Below, piece by piece: positions 9,548 through 17,392 of a stretch of DNA of 64,000 nt. Numbering within the stretch: the stretch's first letter is position 1; each line of letters starts with the position of its first letter. Made by a program: the position numbers and the translations under genes. The notes beneath the pieces were generated by a model, which saw only the letters and a program-made list of their open reading frames with translations, ran no database searches and was not told the origin of the DNA. Origin of the DNA: Pseudomonas sp. CFBP 13711 (GTDB lineage: Bacteria; Pseudomonadota; Gammaproteobacteria; Pseudomonadales; Pseudomonadaceae); NCBI RefSeq assembly GCF_014842265.1, contig NZ_JACYVI010000007.1, positions 78,002-142,001 of the forward strand, given 5' to 3'.

Positions 9548-9637
9548 TGTAGGAGTGAGCTTGCTCGCGATTGCGGTCAGTCAGGCACCCATTATGTTGG
9601 ATGTGCCGATTTCATCGCGAGCAAGCTCACTCCTACA
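9548..9637. repeat. REP doublet between hslV and the SPOR gene
   Basis: Inverted arms lie at 9548-9570 (TGTAGGAGTGAGCTTGCTCG...) and 9615-9637, nearly exact reverse complements over 23 bases around a 44-base spacer. It is the same REP family as at 1-310, with TAGGAG in place of GGGAG. It is in the intergenic gap upstream of the hslVU promoter and downstream of the SPOR gene's stop codon. Confidence 0.85.
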
Positions 9638-9696
9638 ACTGATCGCCCCCGCGTGGAGCGGGACCAATTTTTTGCCCTGCGGCGGGTGGCAGTGCC

Positions 9697-10386
9697 TTAG
9701 CGAGCCTGGCGCTGTTGCAGCAGCAGGTTGCTGAAACCGCCACCTGCCAACTGCTTCTGCGCTGTGGTCAGCTGTTCGCGGTTGCTGAACGGGCCGACCA
9801 GCACGCGGTACCAGGTTTCATCCTTCACCGTGCCTGACTCCACAGTCGACGTTTGCCCCAGCAGAATGATTTGCGCGCGCACCTTCTCGGCGTCGGCCTG
9901 CTTGCGGAACGAGCCCGCTTGCAGGAAGAACGTCGTCACCGCCGCCGGCTTGGTCACCGGAGGCGCTGGCGGTGGCGTCAGACCGCTGAGCGCCGCCTGG
10001 GCGCGAGCGGTGTCGATCTTCGCGGCCACTTCAGGCGTAACCGGCGTGCTTGGCGCAACGACCGGTGGCGTCTTCTCCGGCACTGCTTCGTTCGGCACGA
10101 TGACTTCCGACTCAGGCAACAGCGTGTAGAAGTCGTATTTCGGCTTCACAGGCGCGGTCGGGCTGGGCGGCGTCTTGTTTGCTTCGGCAATCTTCGCGGC
10201 CTTGGCTTCAGCCTTGACGCGCTTGATGTCGTCGCCGCTGCCGGGTTCGAGCTTCATCAGGAAAACAACGAACGCGCCGACGGTCAGGCCGATCGCCATC
10301 CACACCCAGCCCGGAATCGGCTTCTTGGCGGGTGCCTGATACCGGCTGGCGCCGCGCTTGGGAGCAGGTTTCTTTTTAACGGCCAA
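9697..10386 (-). CDS. FtsN-like SPOR domain membrane protein
   Basis: 229 residues. A Lys/Pro-rich cytoplasmic N-terminus, one membrane helix (WVWMAIGLTVGAFVVFLM, residues ~28-45), a Pro/Ala-rich periplasmic linker and a C-terminal SPOR domain (FFLQAGSFRKQADAEKVRAQ through WYRVLVGPFSNREQLTTAQ). SPOR domains bind denuded glycan strands at the division septum, and this layout resembles FtsN. The start is TTG, one base after the argS stop, with GGAG 10 bases upstream in the argS coding end, so it is co-translated with argS as in other pseudomonads. Whether it is the functional FtsN cannot be decided here. Confidence 0.85.
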   Translation of the reverse strand: MAVKKKPAPKRGASRYQAPAKKPIPGWVWMAIGLTVGAFVVFLMKLEPGSGDDIKRVKAEAKAAKIAEANKTPPSPTAPVKPKYDFYTLLPESEVIVPNEAVPEKTPPVVAPSTPVTPEVAAKIDTARAQAALSGLTPPPAPPVTKPAAVTTFFLQAGSFRKQADAEKVRAQIILLGQTSTVESGTVKDETWYRVLVGPFSNREQLTTAQKQLAGGGFSNLLLQQRQAR

Positions 10387-10387
10387 C

Positions 10388-12133
10388 TTACATACGCTCC
10401 AGAGTGTCCAGACCCAGCAACTGCAGGCCTTGCTTGAGGGTGCGACCGGTCAGGGCGGCGAGGCGCAGACGGCTTTGCTGTTGTTCAGGGTTTTCCGCCG
10501 CCAGGATCGGGCAGTTCTCGTAGAAACTGGAGAACAGGCCGGCGAGGTCATACAGATACGCGCAGAGCACGTGAGGTGTGCCCTTGTCAGCAACGGTGTT
10601 CACGGTCTCACCGAACTGCGCCAGGCGCGCGGCCAGGTCTTGCTCCTGGGCGGCGTCCAGGATGATTTGGCCCTCGCTCGCGTTGAAGCTTTCGCCCTTT
10701 TCTTCGAGCTTGCGGAACACGCCGGCCACGCGGGTGTAGGCGTACAGCAGATAAGGCGCGGTGTTGCCTTCGAAGCTGAGCATCTGGTCGAAGTTGAAGC
10801 TGTAGTCGCTGGCGCGATGCTTGGACAGGTCCGCGTATTTCACCGCGCTGATGCCCACGGCCTTGGCGATCGAGCGCAACTCGTCTTCGGCGACGTCCGG
10901 GTTTTTCTCTTTGACCAGCGTATAGGCGCGCTCTTCGGCTTCATCGAGCAGGTCGACCAGCTTGACCGTGCCGCCATCGCGGGTCTTGAACGGACGGCCA
11001 TCGGCGCCGTTCATGGTGCCAAAGCCCATGTGCTCCATCTGCATGCCGTTGGTGACGAAGCCTGCGCGGCGCGCCACTTCGAAGACCTGCTGGAAGTGCA
11101 GCGCCTGACGCTGATCGACGAAATACAGCGCGCGATCGGCTTTCAGTACGTTGCTGCGGTAGCGAATGGCGGCGAGGTCGGTGGTGGCATAGAGATAACC
11201 GCCACCGGCCTTTTGCACGATCACCGGCAGCGGCGTGCCTTCAGCGGTTTTGAATTCTTCAAGAAACACACACTGCGCGCCGTTGCTCTCGACCAGCAGT
11301 CCGGCCTTCTTCAGGTCGGCGACGACATTGGCGAGGTCGTCGTTGTAGGCGCTCTCGCCCATGACGTCCTTCGGCGTGAGTTTGACGTTCAGGCGCTCGT
11401 ACACTTCCTGGCAGTGGGACAGCGAGATGTCTTTGAAGCGCGTCCACAGGCTCAGGCACTCGGCGTCGCCGGCTTGCAGCTTGACCACCAGCCCACGTGC
11501 GCGCTCGGCGAACTCTTCGGACTCGTCGAAACGGCCCTTGGCGGCGCGATAGAAGTTTTCGAGGTCAGCCAGCTCATCGCTGGTCGCCGGGGTTTCCTGC
11601 AGATAGGCCAGCAGCATGCCGAACTGAGTGCCCCAATCGCCGACGTGGTTCTGACGGATCACGGTGTCGCCAAGAAACTCAAGGACGCTGGCCACGCCGT
11701 CGCCAATGATGGTCGAGCGCAAGTGGCCGACGTGCATCTCTTTGGCCAGATTCGGCGCAGACAGGTCGACCACAACGCGTTGAGCAGGGCCGTTCTTGCG
11801 CACGGACAAGGTCGCGTCGGCGAGAGCTTCGTCGAGGCGCGAAGCCAGGGCCTGGGTGTTCTGGAAGAAATTGAGGAAACCGGGGCCGGCGATGTCGACC
11901 TGGGTGATCTGCTCGTCCGCGGGCAACGCGGCGACGATTTTCTCGGCCAGGTCACGCGGCTTCATGCCCGCAGGCTTGGCCAGCATCATGGCGATATTGC
12001 TGGCGAAGTCGCCGTTTTTCTTGTCCTTGGCGTTCTCCACCTGAATCGCCGGCGTCAGCCCTTCCGGCAAGACGCCATCGGTGACGAGTTGGCTCAGAGC
12101 TTGTTGAATCAGCTGGCGAATGGTGTCTTTCAT
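10388..12133 (-). CDS. argS: Arginyl-tRNA synthetase
   Basis: 581 residues. Class I synthetase that charges tRNA-Arg. The N-terminal Add-1 tRNA D-loop domain is followed by the HIGH-type motif in [18 protein letters not shown], the [12 protein letters not shown] region and the C-terminal alpha-helical anticodon-binding domain ending [10 protein letters not shown]. No canonical KMSKS is seen, which is normal for many ArgRS. The ATG of MKDTIRQL is chosen; an upstream extension is not family-like. It is followed by the SPOR gene and preceded by priA. Confidence 0.96.
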   Translation of the reverse strand: MKDTIRQLIQQALSQLVTDGVLPEGLTPAIQVENAKDKKNGDFASNIAMMLAKPAGMKPRDLAEKIVAALPADEQITQVDIAGPGFLNFFQNTQALASRLDEALADATLSVRKNGPAQRVVVDLSAPNLAKEMHVGHLRSTIIGDGVASVLEFLGDTVIRQNHVGDWGTQFGMLLAYLQETPATSDELADLENFYRAAKGRFDESEEFAERARGLVVKLQAGDAECLSLWTRFKDISLSHCQEVYERLNVKLTPKDVMGESAYNDDLANVVADLKKAGLLVESNGAQCVFLEEFKTAEGTPLPVIVQKAGGGYLYATTDLAAIRYRSNVLKADRALYFVDQRQALHFQQVFEVARRAGFVTNGMQMEHMGFGTMNGADGRPFKTRDGGTVKLVDLLDEAEERAYTLVKEKNPDVAEDELRSIAKAVGISAVKYADLSKHRASDYSFNFDQMLSFEGNTAPYLLYAYTRVAGVFRKLEEKGESFNASEGQIILDAAQEQDLAARLAQFGETVNTVADKGTPHVLCAYLYDLAGLFSSFYENCPILAAENPEQQQSRLRLAALTGRTLKQGLQLLGLDTLERM

Positions 12134-12253
12134 GGTGCTCTCTTTCGACCGCAAGCGCGGCCGCGCCTGGATGCGCGGGTGGAAAAACTGGGCATTATCC
12201 GTGGCCGGGGCCACCTTGCCAACCGCGCTGGATGCGCGGTCAACCGATGCGAA

Positions 12254-14473
12254 TCAATAAAGGTCCACCGGATCCACGTCCAGCGACCATCTGACCTGGC
12301 GCCCGCTGGGCATGTTTTCCAGTGTCAGCAACCAGGTCGCGAGCAGCTTGTGCAGCGGCGCGCGGGCGTTGGCCTGGACCAGCAACTGAGCGCGATAGCG
12401 CCCGGCGCGTCGTTCCATCGGTGCCGGAACCGGGCCCAGCAGCTCAATGCCGCCCAGCGCCATGTCTTTCAGCAAGCGCTCGGCTTCGGTGCAGGCTTCG
12501 TCGAGAAAACCCTCGGCGTGACCCGGCTTGTGCGCTTCGGCGCGCAACAGCGCCAGGTGCGAAAACGGCGGCAGCCCGGCGGCGCGACGTTCGCTCAAGG
12601 CCTGCTCGGCAAACGCGAAATAGCCCTGTTCGGTCAGTTGAATCAACAAAGGATGGTCGGCCAGGTGAGTCTGGATGATCACCTTGCCCGGCTCTTCGGC
12701 GCGCCCGGCTCTGCCTGCGACCTGCACAATCAATTGCGCCATGCGCTCGCTGGCGCGGAAGTCGCCGGAGAACAGCCCGCCATCGGCATCGAGAATCGAC
12801 ACCAGCGTCACGCGCGGGAAATGGTGCCCTTTGGCGAGCATTTGCGTGCCCACCAGAATGCAGGGCTGGCCTTTCTGGATGGTCGCGAAGAGCTGATTCA
12901 TCGCGTCCTTGCGCGAAGTGCTGTCGCGATCAACGCGCAGCACCGGGTAGTCGGGAAACAGAATCGCCAGCCGCTCCTCGGCACGCTCGGTCCCCGCACC
13001 CACCGGGCGCAGATCGACCTTGCCGCACGCCGGGCAATTGCGTGGCACCCGTTCGACATGGCCGCAATGGTGACAACGCAGCTCGCCCGAGCGCTGGTGC
13101 ACGGTCATGCGGGCGTCACAGCGAGGGCATTCCGACAGCCAGCCACAGTCGTGACACAGCAGCGTCGGGGCAAAGCCTCGCCGGTTGAGGAACACCAGCA
13201 CTTGCTGGCCCGCCGCCAGAGTCTGACCGATGGCTTGCTGCATCGGGCCCGAGATGCCGCTGTCGAGGGGGCGGCTTTTGACATCCAGGCGCAGGAAGCG
13301 GGGTTGCTGAGCACCACCCGCGCGCTGATTCAGACGCAGGAGCGCGTATCGACCGGTGTGGGCGTTGTGCAGACTTTCCAGCGAAGGCGTCGCCGAGCCG
13401 AGGACGATCGGGATGTCCTCCTGATGCGCCCTCACCAGCGCCAGATCCCGGGCGTGATAGCGCAGGCCTTCCTGCTGTTTATAGGAGCCGTCGTGCTCCT
13501 CGTCGATGATGATCAGCCCGGGGTTTTTCATCGGGGTGAACAGCGCCGAGCGGGTGCCGATGATGATGTCGGCTTCGCCATCGCGCGCCGCCAGCCAGGC
13601 GTCCAGCCGGTCGCGATCATTGACTGCCGAATGCAGCAGCGCGATGCGCGCGTTGAAACGCTGCTCGAAGCGCGCCAGGGTCTGCGGACCCAGGTTGATT
13701 TCCGGAATCAGCACCAGCGCCTGCTTGCCCGCTTCCAGCGTTTCGCGGATGAGCTGCAGATACACCTCGGTCTTGCCGCTGCCGGTGACACCCGCCAGCA
13801 GTGAGGCATGAAAGCTGCCGAAACCCGAGCGGATGGCTTCATAGGCGGCCCGCTGCTCAGTGTTGAGCGGCAGTTCCGGCTGCGCCAGCCAGTGCTCGTG
13901 CCGCTCGACCGGCCCATGACCGCGCACCTCGACGGTCACCAGCCCCTTGGCGAGCAGCAGATTCAGGCTGTCCCGGTTGAGCATCAGCTTGCTCAGCAAC
14001 TGGTGAGCCACGCCGTGGGGGTGCTGGGCCAGGGTGCGCAGCGCTTCCTTTTGTTTCGGCGCCCGGGCGATGCGCGGGTCATCGACGCTGGCATCTGGTG
14101 CCGCGTGCCAGAAACGCTCCTGCCGCGCTTCCGCCGGCTCGCCCTGACGCAGCAACACTGGCAACGCCCAACTGAGCGTGTCGCCCAGGCTGTGCTGGTA
14201 ATACTGGGCCGTCCACAGGCACAACTTGAACAGTGCGGGCGGCAACGGCGGTTCGGCATCCAGCACAGCAATGGCTGGCTTGAGCTTGTCGGCCGGCACG
14301 TCGCTGTGATCGACGACTTCCACCAGCACGCCGATCATTTCCCGACGGCCAAATGGCACGCGCAGGCGCATCCCCGGCTGCAACGTACTGCGCGCCACAC
14401 CTGCAGGGGCAAGGTAGTCGAACAGGCGACGCAGCGGCGAGGGCAGGGCGAGGCGCAAGATGGCGTCGGGCAC
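12254..14473 (-). CDS. priA: Primosomal replication protein N' (DNA helicase PriA)
   Basis: 739 residues. PriA recognises collapsed forks and D-loops and reloads the replicative helicase. The N-terminal 3'-end-binding domain (RLALPSPLRRLFDYLAP) is followed by a superfamily 2 helicase core with Walker A GVTGSGKTEVYLQ and Walker B IIDEEHDGSYKQ. A zinc-binding insert supplies eight cysteines between CHDCGWLSECPRCDA and CPACGK. Length is normal. It lies upstream of argS on the same strand, separated by about 120 bases, and diverges from rpmE. Confidence 0.96.
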   Translation of the reverse strand: MPDAILRLALPSPLRRLFDYLAPAGVARSTLQPGMRLRVPFGRREMIGVLVEVVDHSDVPADKLKPAIAVLDAEPPLPPALFKLCLWTAQYYQHSLGDTLSWALPVLLRQGEPAEARQERFWHAAPDASVDDPRIARAPKQKEALRTLAQHPHGVAHQLLSKLMLNRDSLNLLLAKGLVTVEVRGHGPVERHEHWLAQPELPLNTEQRAAYEAIRSGFGSFHASLLAGVTGSGKTEVYLQLIRETLEAGKQALVLIPEINLGPQTLARFEQRFNARIALLHSAVNDRDRLDAWLAARDGEADIIIGTRSALFTPMKNPGLIIIDEEHDGSYKQQEGLRYHARDLALVRAHQEDIPIVLGSATPSLESLHNAHTGRYALLRLNQRAGGAQQPRFLRLDVKSRPLDSGISGPMQQAIGQTLAAGQQVLVFLNRRGFAPTLLCHDCGWLSECPRCDARMTVHQRSGELRCHHCGHVERVPRNCPACGKVDLRPVGAGTERAEERLAILFPDYPVLRVDRDSTSRKDAMNQLFATIQKGQPCILVGTQMLAKGHHFPRVTLVSILDADGGLFSGDFRASERMAQLIVQVAGRAGRAEEPGKVIIQTHLADHPLLIQLTEQGYFAFAEQALSERRAAGLPPFSHLALLRAEAHKPGHAEGFLDEACTEAERLLKDMALGGIELLGPVPAPMERRAGRYRAQLLVQANARAPLHKLLATWLLTLENMPSGRQVRWSLDVDPVDLY

Positions 14474-14543
14474 GCGGGGGATATCCTGTTACGGAGTATG
14501 ACGAAGGGCGCGATCTTAGCAGACGACCGGCGTGAACGTTCCC

Positions 14544-14571
14544 TTGCGTGATTGGCGTTGTCTGTTAATAT
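14544..14571 (+). promoter_or_regulatory. Candidate sigma-70 promoter of rpmE
   Basis: TTGCGT (14544-14549) and TAATAT (14566-14571) are spaced 16 bases apart, upstream of rpmE and divergent from priA. Initiation near 14578 would leave a leader of about 65 bases before the rpmE ATG, which has GAGGAAA just upstream as ribosome binding site. Assigned by eye only. Confidence 0.5.
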
Positions 14572-14641
14572 GCGCGGCCTAATTCCGTGCGGTATTCAAC
14601 AATAGTGTTGGGTGGCGGCACGATAGCCTGAGGAAATACCC

Positions 14642-14875
14642 ATGAAAGCTGATATCCATCCAGTTTACGAAGCCATTGACGCAACCTGCAGCTGCGGCAA
14701 TGTCATCAAAACCCGTTCCACACTGGCCAAGCCTCTGAGCCTGGACGTGTGCAACGAGTGCCACCCGTTCTACACCGGTAAGCAAAAAACTCTGGACGTC
14801 GGCGGTCGTGTCGACAAGTTCAAGTCGCGTTTCGGTGCGTTCGGTCCTACCAAAGCTCCTGCTGCTGCAGAGTAA
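14642..14875 (+). CDS. rpmE: 50S ribosomal protein L31 (zinc-binding form)
   Basis: 77 residues, slightly longer than the ~70 of E. coli because of an Ala/Pro-rich tail. L31 is part of the intersubunit bridge of the 50S subunit. The zinc-type (C+) paralogue is identified by CSCG near residue 16 and the [14 protein letters not shown] block. The GAGGAAA ribosome binding site precedes the ATG. It is followed 23 bases later by a secreted nuclease gene whose first codons contain a terminator-like hairpin. Confidence 0.96.
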   Translation: MKADIHPVYEAIDATCSCGNVIKTRSTLAKPLSLDVCNECHPFYTGKQKTLDVGGRVDKFKSRFGAFGPTKAPAAAE

Positions 14876-14898
14876 GGTTGGCCGTTCTGGAGTCGCCG

Positions 14899-15702
14899 AT
14901 GCGTTTCTCCAGGCTGCTTAAGAAGGCGTCCCTCGCGGGCGCCTTTTTTATGGCTGCGATTTGGCTTTCGACGGCCCAGGCCTTGTGCCCTGCGCCGCCG
15001 TCGCTGCCTGTGGCTCAGGTGCAGCGCGTGGTCGATGGCGACACGGTGCGCCTGAGCGATGGTCGCAGCGTTCGCATGATTGGCCTCAATACGCCGGAAA
15101 CCGGCAAAAAGGGTCAGTCAGCCCAGCCGTTTGCAGATGTGGCGAAGCGTCGTTTGCAGGCGTTGATCGATGCCAGTGATGGGCAGGTCAGGCTGCGCGT
15201 GGGTGAAGAGCCGACCGATCATTACGGCCGTACTCTCGCTAACGTCTATGGCCGTGATGGCGCCAACCTTGAGGCGCAACTCCTTGCCGAGGGCCTTGGC
15301 TATCTCGTCGCGGTTTCCCCGAACGTTGCGCTGGTCAGCTGCCAGCAGGTCGCAGAGCAGTCAGCTCGACGGGCCGGCCTGGGTCTGTGGCGCAATTCGC
15401 CGGTTCAACCGGCCGAGCAGATCAGTACCGGCGGGTTCGCGCTGGTCAGCGGGCGCGTGACCAGCGTGCAGCGCAATGGCGGCGGCCTGTGGATCGAATT
15501 CGGCGATTCGTTGGTGCTGCGCATTGCGCCCAAGCTGCTCGGCCAGTTCGACACTGCCGCGCTGCAGCGCTTGAAGGGGCAGCGAATCGAAGCCCGTGGC
15601 TGGGTGTTCGATCGTTCGCGTCGGGGCGGTCTGAAATCAGGTCAACCGCGCTGGATGATGTCGATCACTCACCCTGCAATGTTGGATACAGTTAATAAAT
15701 AA
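14899..15702 (+). CDS. Exported thermonuclease-family (SNase-like) nuclease
   Basis: 267 residues. A signal peptide (MRFSRLLKKASLAGAFFMAA...AQA) is followed by a staphylococcal-nuclease-like OB fold. Catalytic elements are visible: VVDGDTVRLSDGRSVRMIGLN with Arg, TPETG with the general base Glu, and DHYGRTLANVY with the second Arg. It therefore probably hydrolyses nucleic acids in the periplasm or outside the cell; substrate is unknown. The C-terminal ~90 residues are a second beta-rich domain. The ATG at 14899 has CTGGAG 6 bases upstream. An alternative in-frame ATG at 14950 lies just after a terminator-like hairpin and lacks a ribosome binding site. Confidence 0.88.
   Translation: MRFSRLLKKASLAGAFFMAAIWLSTAQALCPAPPSLPVAQVQRVVDGDTVRLSDGRSVRMIGLNTPETGKKGQSAQPFADVAKRRLQALIDASDGQVRLRVGEEPTDHYGRTLANVYGRDGANLEAQLLAEGLGYLVAVSPNVALVSCQQVAEQSARRAGLGLWRNSPVQPAEQISTGGFALVSGRVTSVQRNGGGLWIEFGDSLVLRIAPKLLGQFDTAALQRLKGQRIEARGWVFDRSRRGGLKSGQPRWMMSITHPAMLDTVNK
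14923..14949 (+). terminator. Intrinsic terminator-like hairpin inside the nuclease gene
   Basis: AAGGCG-T-CCC pairs with GGG-CGCCTT around a TCGC loop, giving nine base pairs with one bulge, directly followed by TTTT. Placed 48 bases after the rpmE stop it looks like the rpmE terminator, yet it lies within codons 9-17 of the downstream nuclease gene. It could attenuate readthrough into that gene. Confidence 0.65.
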
Positions 15703-15809
15703 ATTGTAGACATTTTTGCTGAGGATTGTTGCCGCTCCAGGCCTTATGTTCTGCGGCTCTACGCTGAAAGTCGTAGATGCGGCCTCTTGACACAGGTGAC
15801 CCGCCAGTC

Positions 15810-15838
15810 TTGTTAGGACTTTATGACTTGCGTATGCT
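15810..15838 (+). promoter_or_regulatory. Candidate sigma-70 promoter of maeB
   Basis: TTGTTA (15810-15815) and TATGCT (15833-15838) are 17 bases apart and lie about 43 bases before the maeB ATG. A good -35 (TTGACA, 15787-15792) also exists upstream but has a weaker -10 partner. The rest of the 178-base gap is AT-richer than its surroundings and shows no open reading frame or clear terminator. Confidence 0.4.
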
Positions 15839-15880
15839 CGGCGGTCCGTCTGTCCAACAGCAAAAAAGCGGAATGCCCCC

Positions 15881-17149
15881 ATGTCAGATTTGAAAACTGC
15901 CGCTCTCGAATATCACGCTCATCCCCGTCCGGGGAAACTCAGCGTCGAGCTCACCAAAGCCACTGCTACCGCTCGCGATCTGTCGCTGGCCTACAGCCCG
16001 GGTGTGGCTGAGCCGGTCCGCGAAATCGGTCGCGATCCGGAACTTGCCTACAAGTACACCGGCAAGGGCAACCTGGTAGCGGTCATCTCTGATGGCACCG
16101 CGATTCTGGGTCTGGGTAACCTCGGGCCTCTCGCGTCCAAGCCGGTCATGGAAGGCAAAGGCGTGCTGTTCAAGCGCTTTGCCGGTATCGATGTGTTCGA
16201 TATCGAAGTCGATTCTGAAAGCCCGCAGGCCTTCATCGACACCGTGCGACGCATCTCCATCACCTTCGGCGGCATCAACCTGGAAGACATCAAGGCACCT
16301 GAGTGCTTCGAGATCGAAAAGGCGCTGATCGAGCAGTGCGACATCCCTGTTTTCCACGATGACCAGCACGGCACCGCGATCGTTACCGCAGCCGGCATGA
16401 TCAACGCGCTGGAAATTGCTGGCAAGACCCTGGAAGCGGCGAAGATCGTCTGCCTGGGCGCTGGCGCTGCGGCCATCTCCTGCATGAAGCTGCTGGTGAG
16501 CATGGGCGCGAAGATCGAAAACATCTTCATGATCGACCGCAACGGCGTGGTTCACGACGGGCGTACCGACCTGAACCAGTACAAGGCCCAGTTCGCTCAC
16601 TCCACCGACAAGCGCACGCTGGCCGATGCACTGGAAGGCGCCGACGTGTTCGTCGGTCTGTCCGGTCCGAACCTGCTGAGCGCCGAAGGCCTGAAGTCGA
16701 TGGCGGCCAACCCGATCGTGTTCGCCTGCTCGAACCCGGATCCGGAGATCTCGCCAGAACTGGCTCACGCCACCCGCAGCGACGTGATCATGGCCACCGG
16801 CCGTTCGGACTACCCGAACCAGGTCAACAACGTACTGGGCTTCCCGTTCATCTTCCGTGGCGCACTCGACGTTCGCGCCAAGCGCATCAACGAAGAGATG
16901 AAGATCGCAGCGGCCAACGCTTTGCGCGAACTGGCCAAGCTGCCGGTGCCTCAGGAAGTCTGCGACGCCTACGGCGGCATCGCCCTGGAATTCGGTCGTG
17001 AGTACATCATCCCGAAACCACTGGACGTGCGCCTGCTGACTATCGTTTCCGATGCCGTGGCTAAGGCTGCCATCGAGAGCGGTGTCGCAACCCTGCCGTA
17101 TCCAAAGCACTACCCGCTGAAAAGCGTGGATGACGTGTTTAACGGCTGA
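15881..17149 (+). CDS. maeB: NADP-dependent malic enzyme (oxaloacetate-decarboxylating)
   Basis: 422 residues. Decarboxylates malate to pyruvate with reduction of NAD(P)+, supplying NADPH and linking the TCA cycle to pyruvate. Malic-enzyme signatures are VISDGTAILGLGNLGPLA, the metal site region CDIPVFHDDQHGTAIV and the dinucleotide-binding GAGAAAISC. It is the short single-domain form without the C-terminal phosphotransacetylase-like domain of E. coli MaeB. A strong terminator follows at 17163-17191. NADP preference is assumed from the family. Confidence 0.9.
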   Translation: MSDLKTAALEYHAHPRPGKLSVELTKATATARDLSLAYSPGVAEPVREIGRDPELAYKYTGKGNLVAVISDGTAILGLGNLGPLASKPVMEGKGVLFKRFAGIDVFDIEVDSESPQAFIDTVRRISITFGGINLEDIKAPECFEIEKALIEQCDIPVFHDDQHGTAIVTAAGMINALEIAGKTLEAAKIVCLGAGAAAISCMKLLVSMGAKIENIFMIDRNGVVHDGRTDLNQYKAQFAHSTDKRTLADALEGADVFVGLSGPNLLSAEGLKSMAANPIVFACSNPDPEISPELAHATRSDVIMATGRSDYPNQVNNVLGFPFIFRGALDVRAKRINEEMKIAAANALRELAKLPVPQEVCDAYGGIALEFGREYIIPKPLDVRLLTIVSDAVAKAAIESGVATLPYPKHYPLKSVDDVFNG

Positions 17150-17162
17150 TAGCAACGCCCAC

Positions 17163-17191
17163 AAAAAACCCAGCCAAGTGCTGGGTTTTTT
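17163..17191 (+). terminator. Bidirectional intrinsic terminator after maeB
   Basis: AACCCAGC pairs with GCTGGGTT around CAAGT, flanked by an A-run on the left and a T-run on the right, so it can act on both strands. It starts 14 bases after the maeB stop codon. Confidence 0.9.
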
Positions 17192-17251
17192 ATGGGCGCT
17201 CGTTTTGCTGTCCGGCTGGACACAACACCTTTGTTCAGGATACGCAATCCT

Positions 17252-17343
17252 TGTGGGGGTGAGCTTGCTCACGAAGACGGTGCTTCAACCGCTGAAGATG
17301 CAGCGGATGTTCCGACCTTTTCGCGAGCAAGCTCGCTCCCACA
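17252..17343. repeat. REP doublet between maeB and mrcA
   Basis: Arms at 17252-17276 and 17320-17343 are inverted copies of the same REP core (GAGCTTGCTC / GCGAGCAAGCTC). The spacer (CTTCAACCGCTGAAGATGCAGCGGATGT...) resembles that of the copy at 40081-40172, so the whole ~92-base unit is the repeat rather than just the arms. Confidence 0.85.
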
Positions 17344-17392
17344 TGGGCGGTGTTGATGCCTGAGGATCAACCTCCTACTGATCTACGCCTCA

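Noticed and set aside
9548..9637. Intrinsic terminator or small RNA
   Set aside because: The arms belong to a dispersed REP doublet, the loop is 44 bases, and no T-run follows.
10358..13804. 1148-codon plus-strand open frame across argS and priA
   Set aside because: Runs antisense through two firmly identified genes, is Gln/His/Arg-rich as shadow translations are, and crosses their intergenic gap without a ribosome binding site.
15884..17272. 462-codon minus-strand frame opposite maeB
   Set aside because: Antisense shadow of the malic enzyme gene; starts within the REP region.
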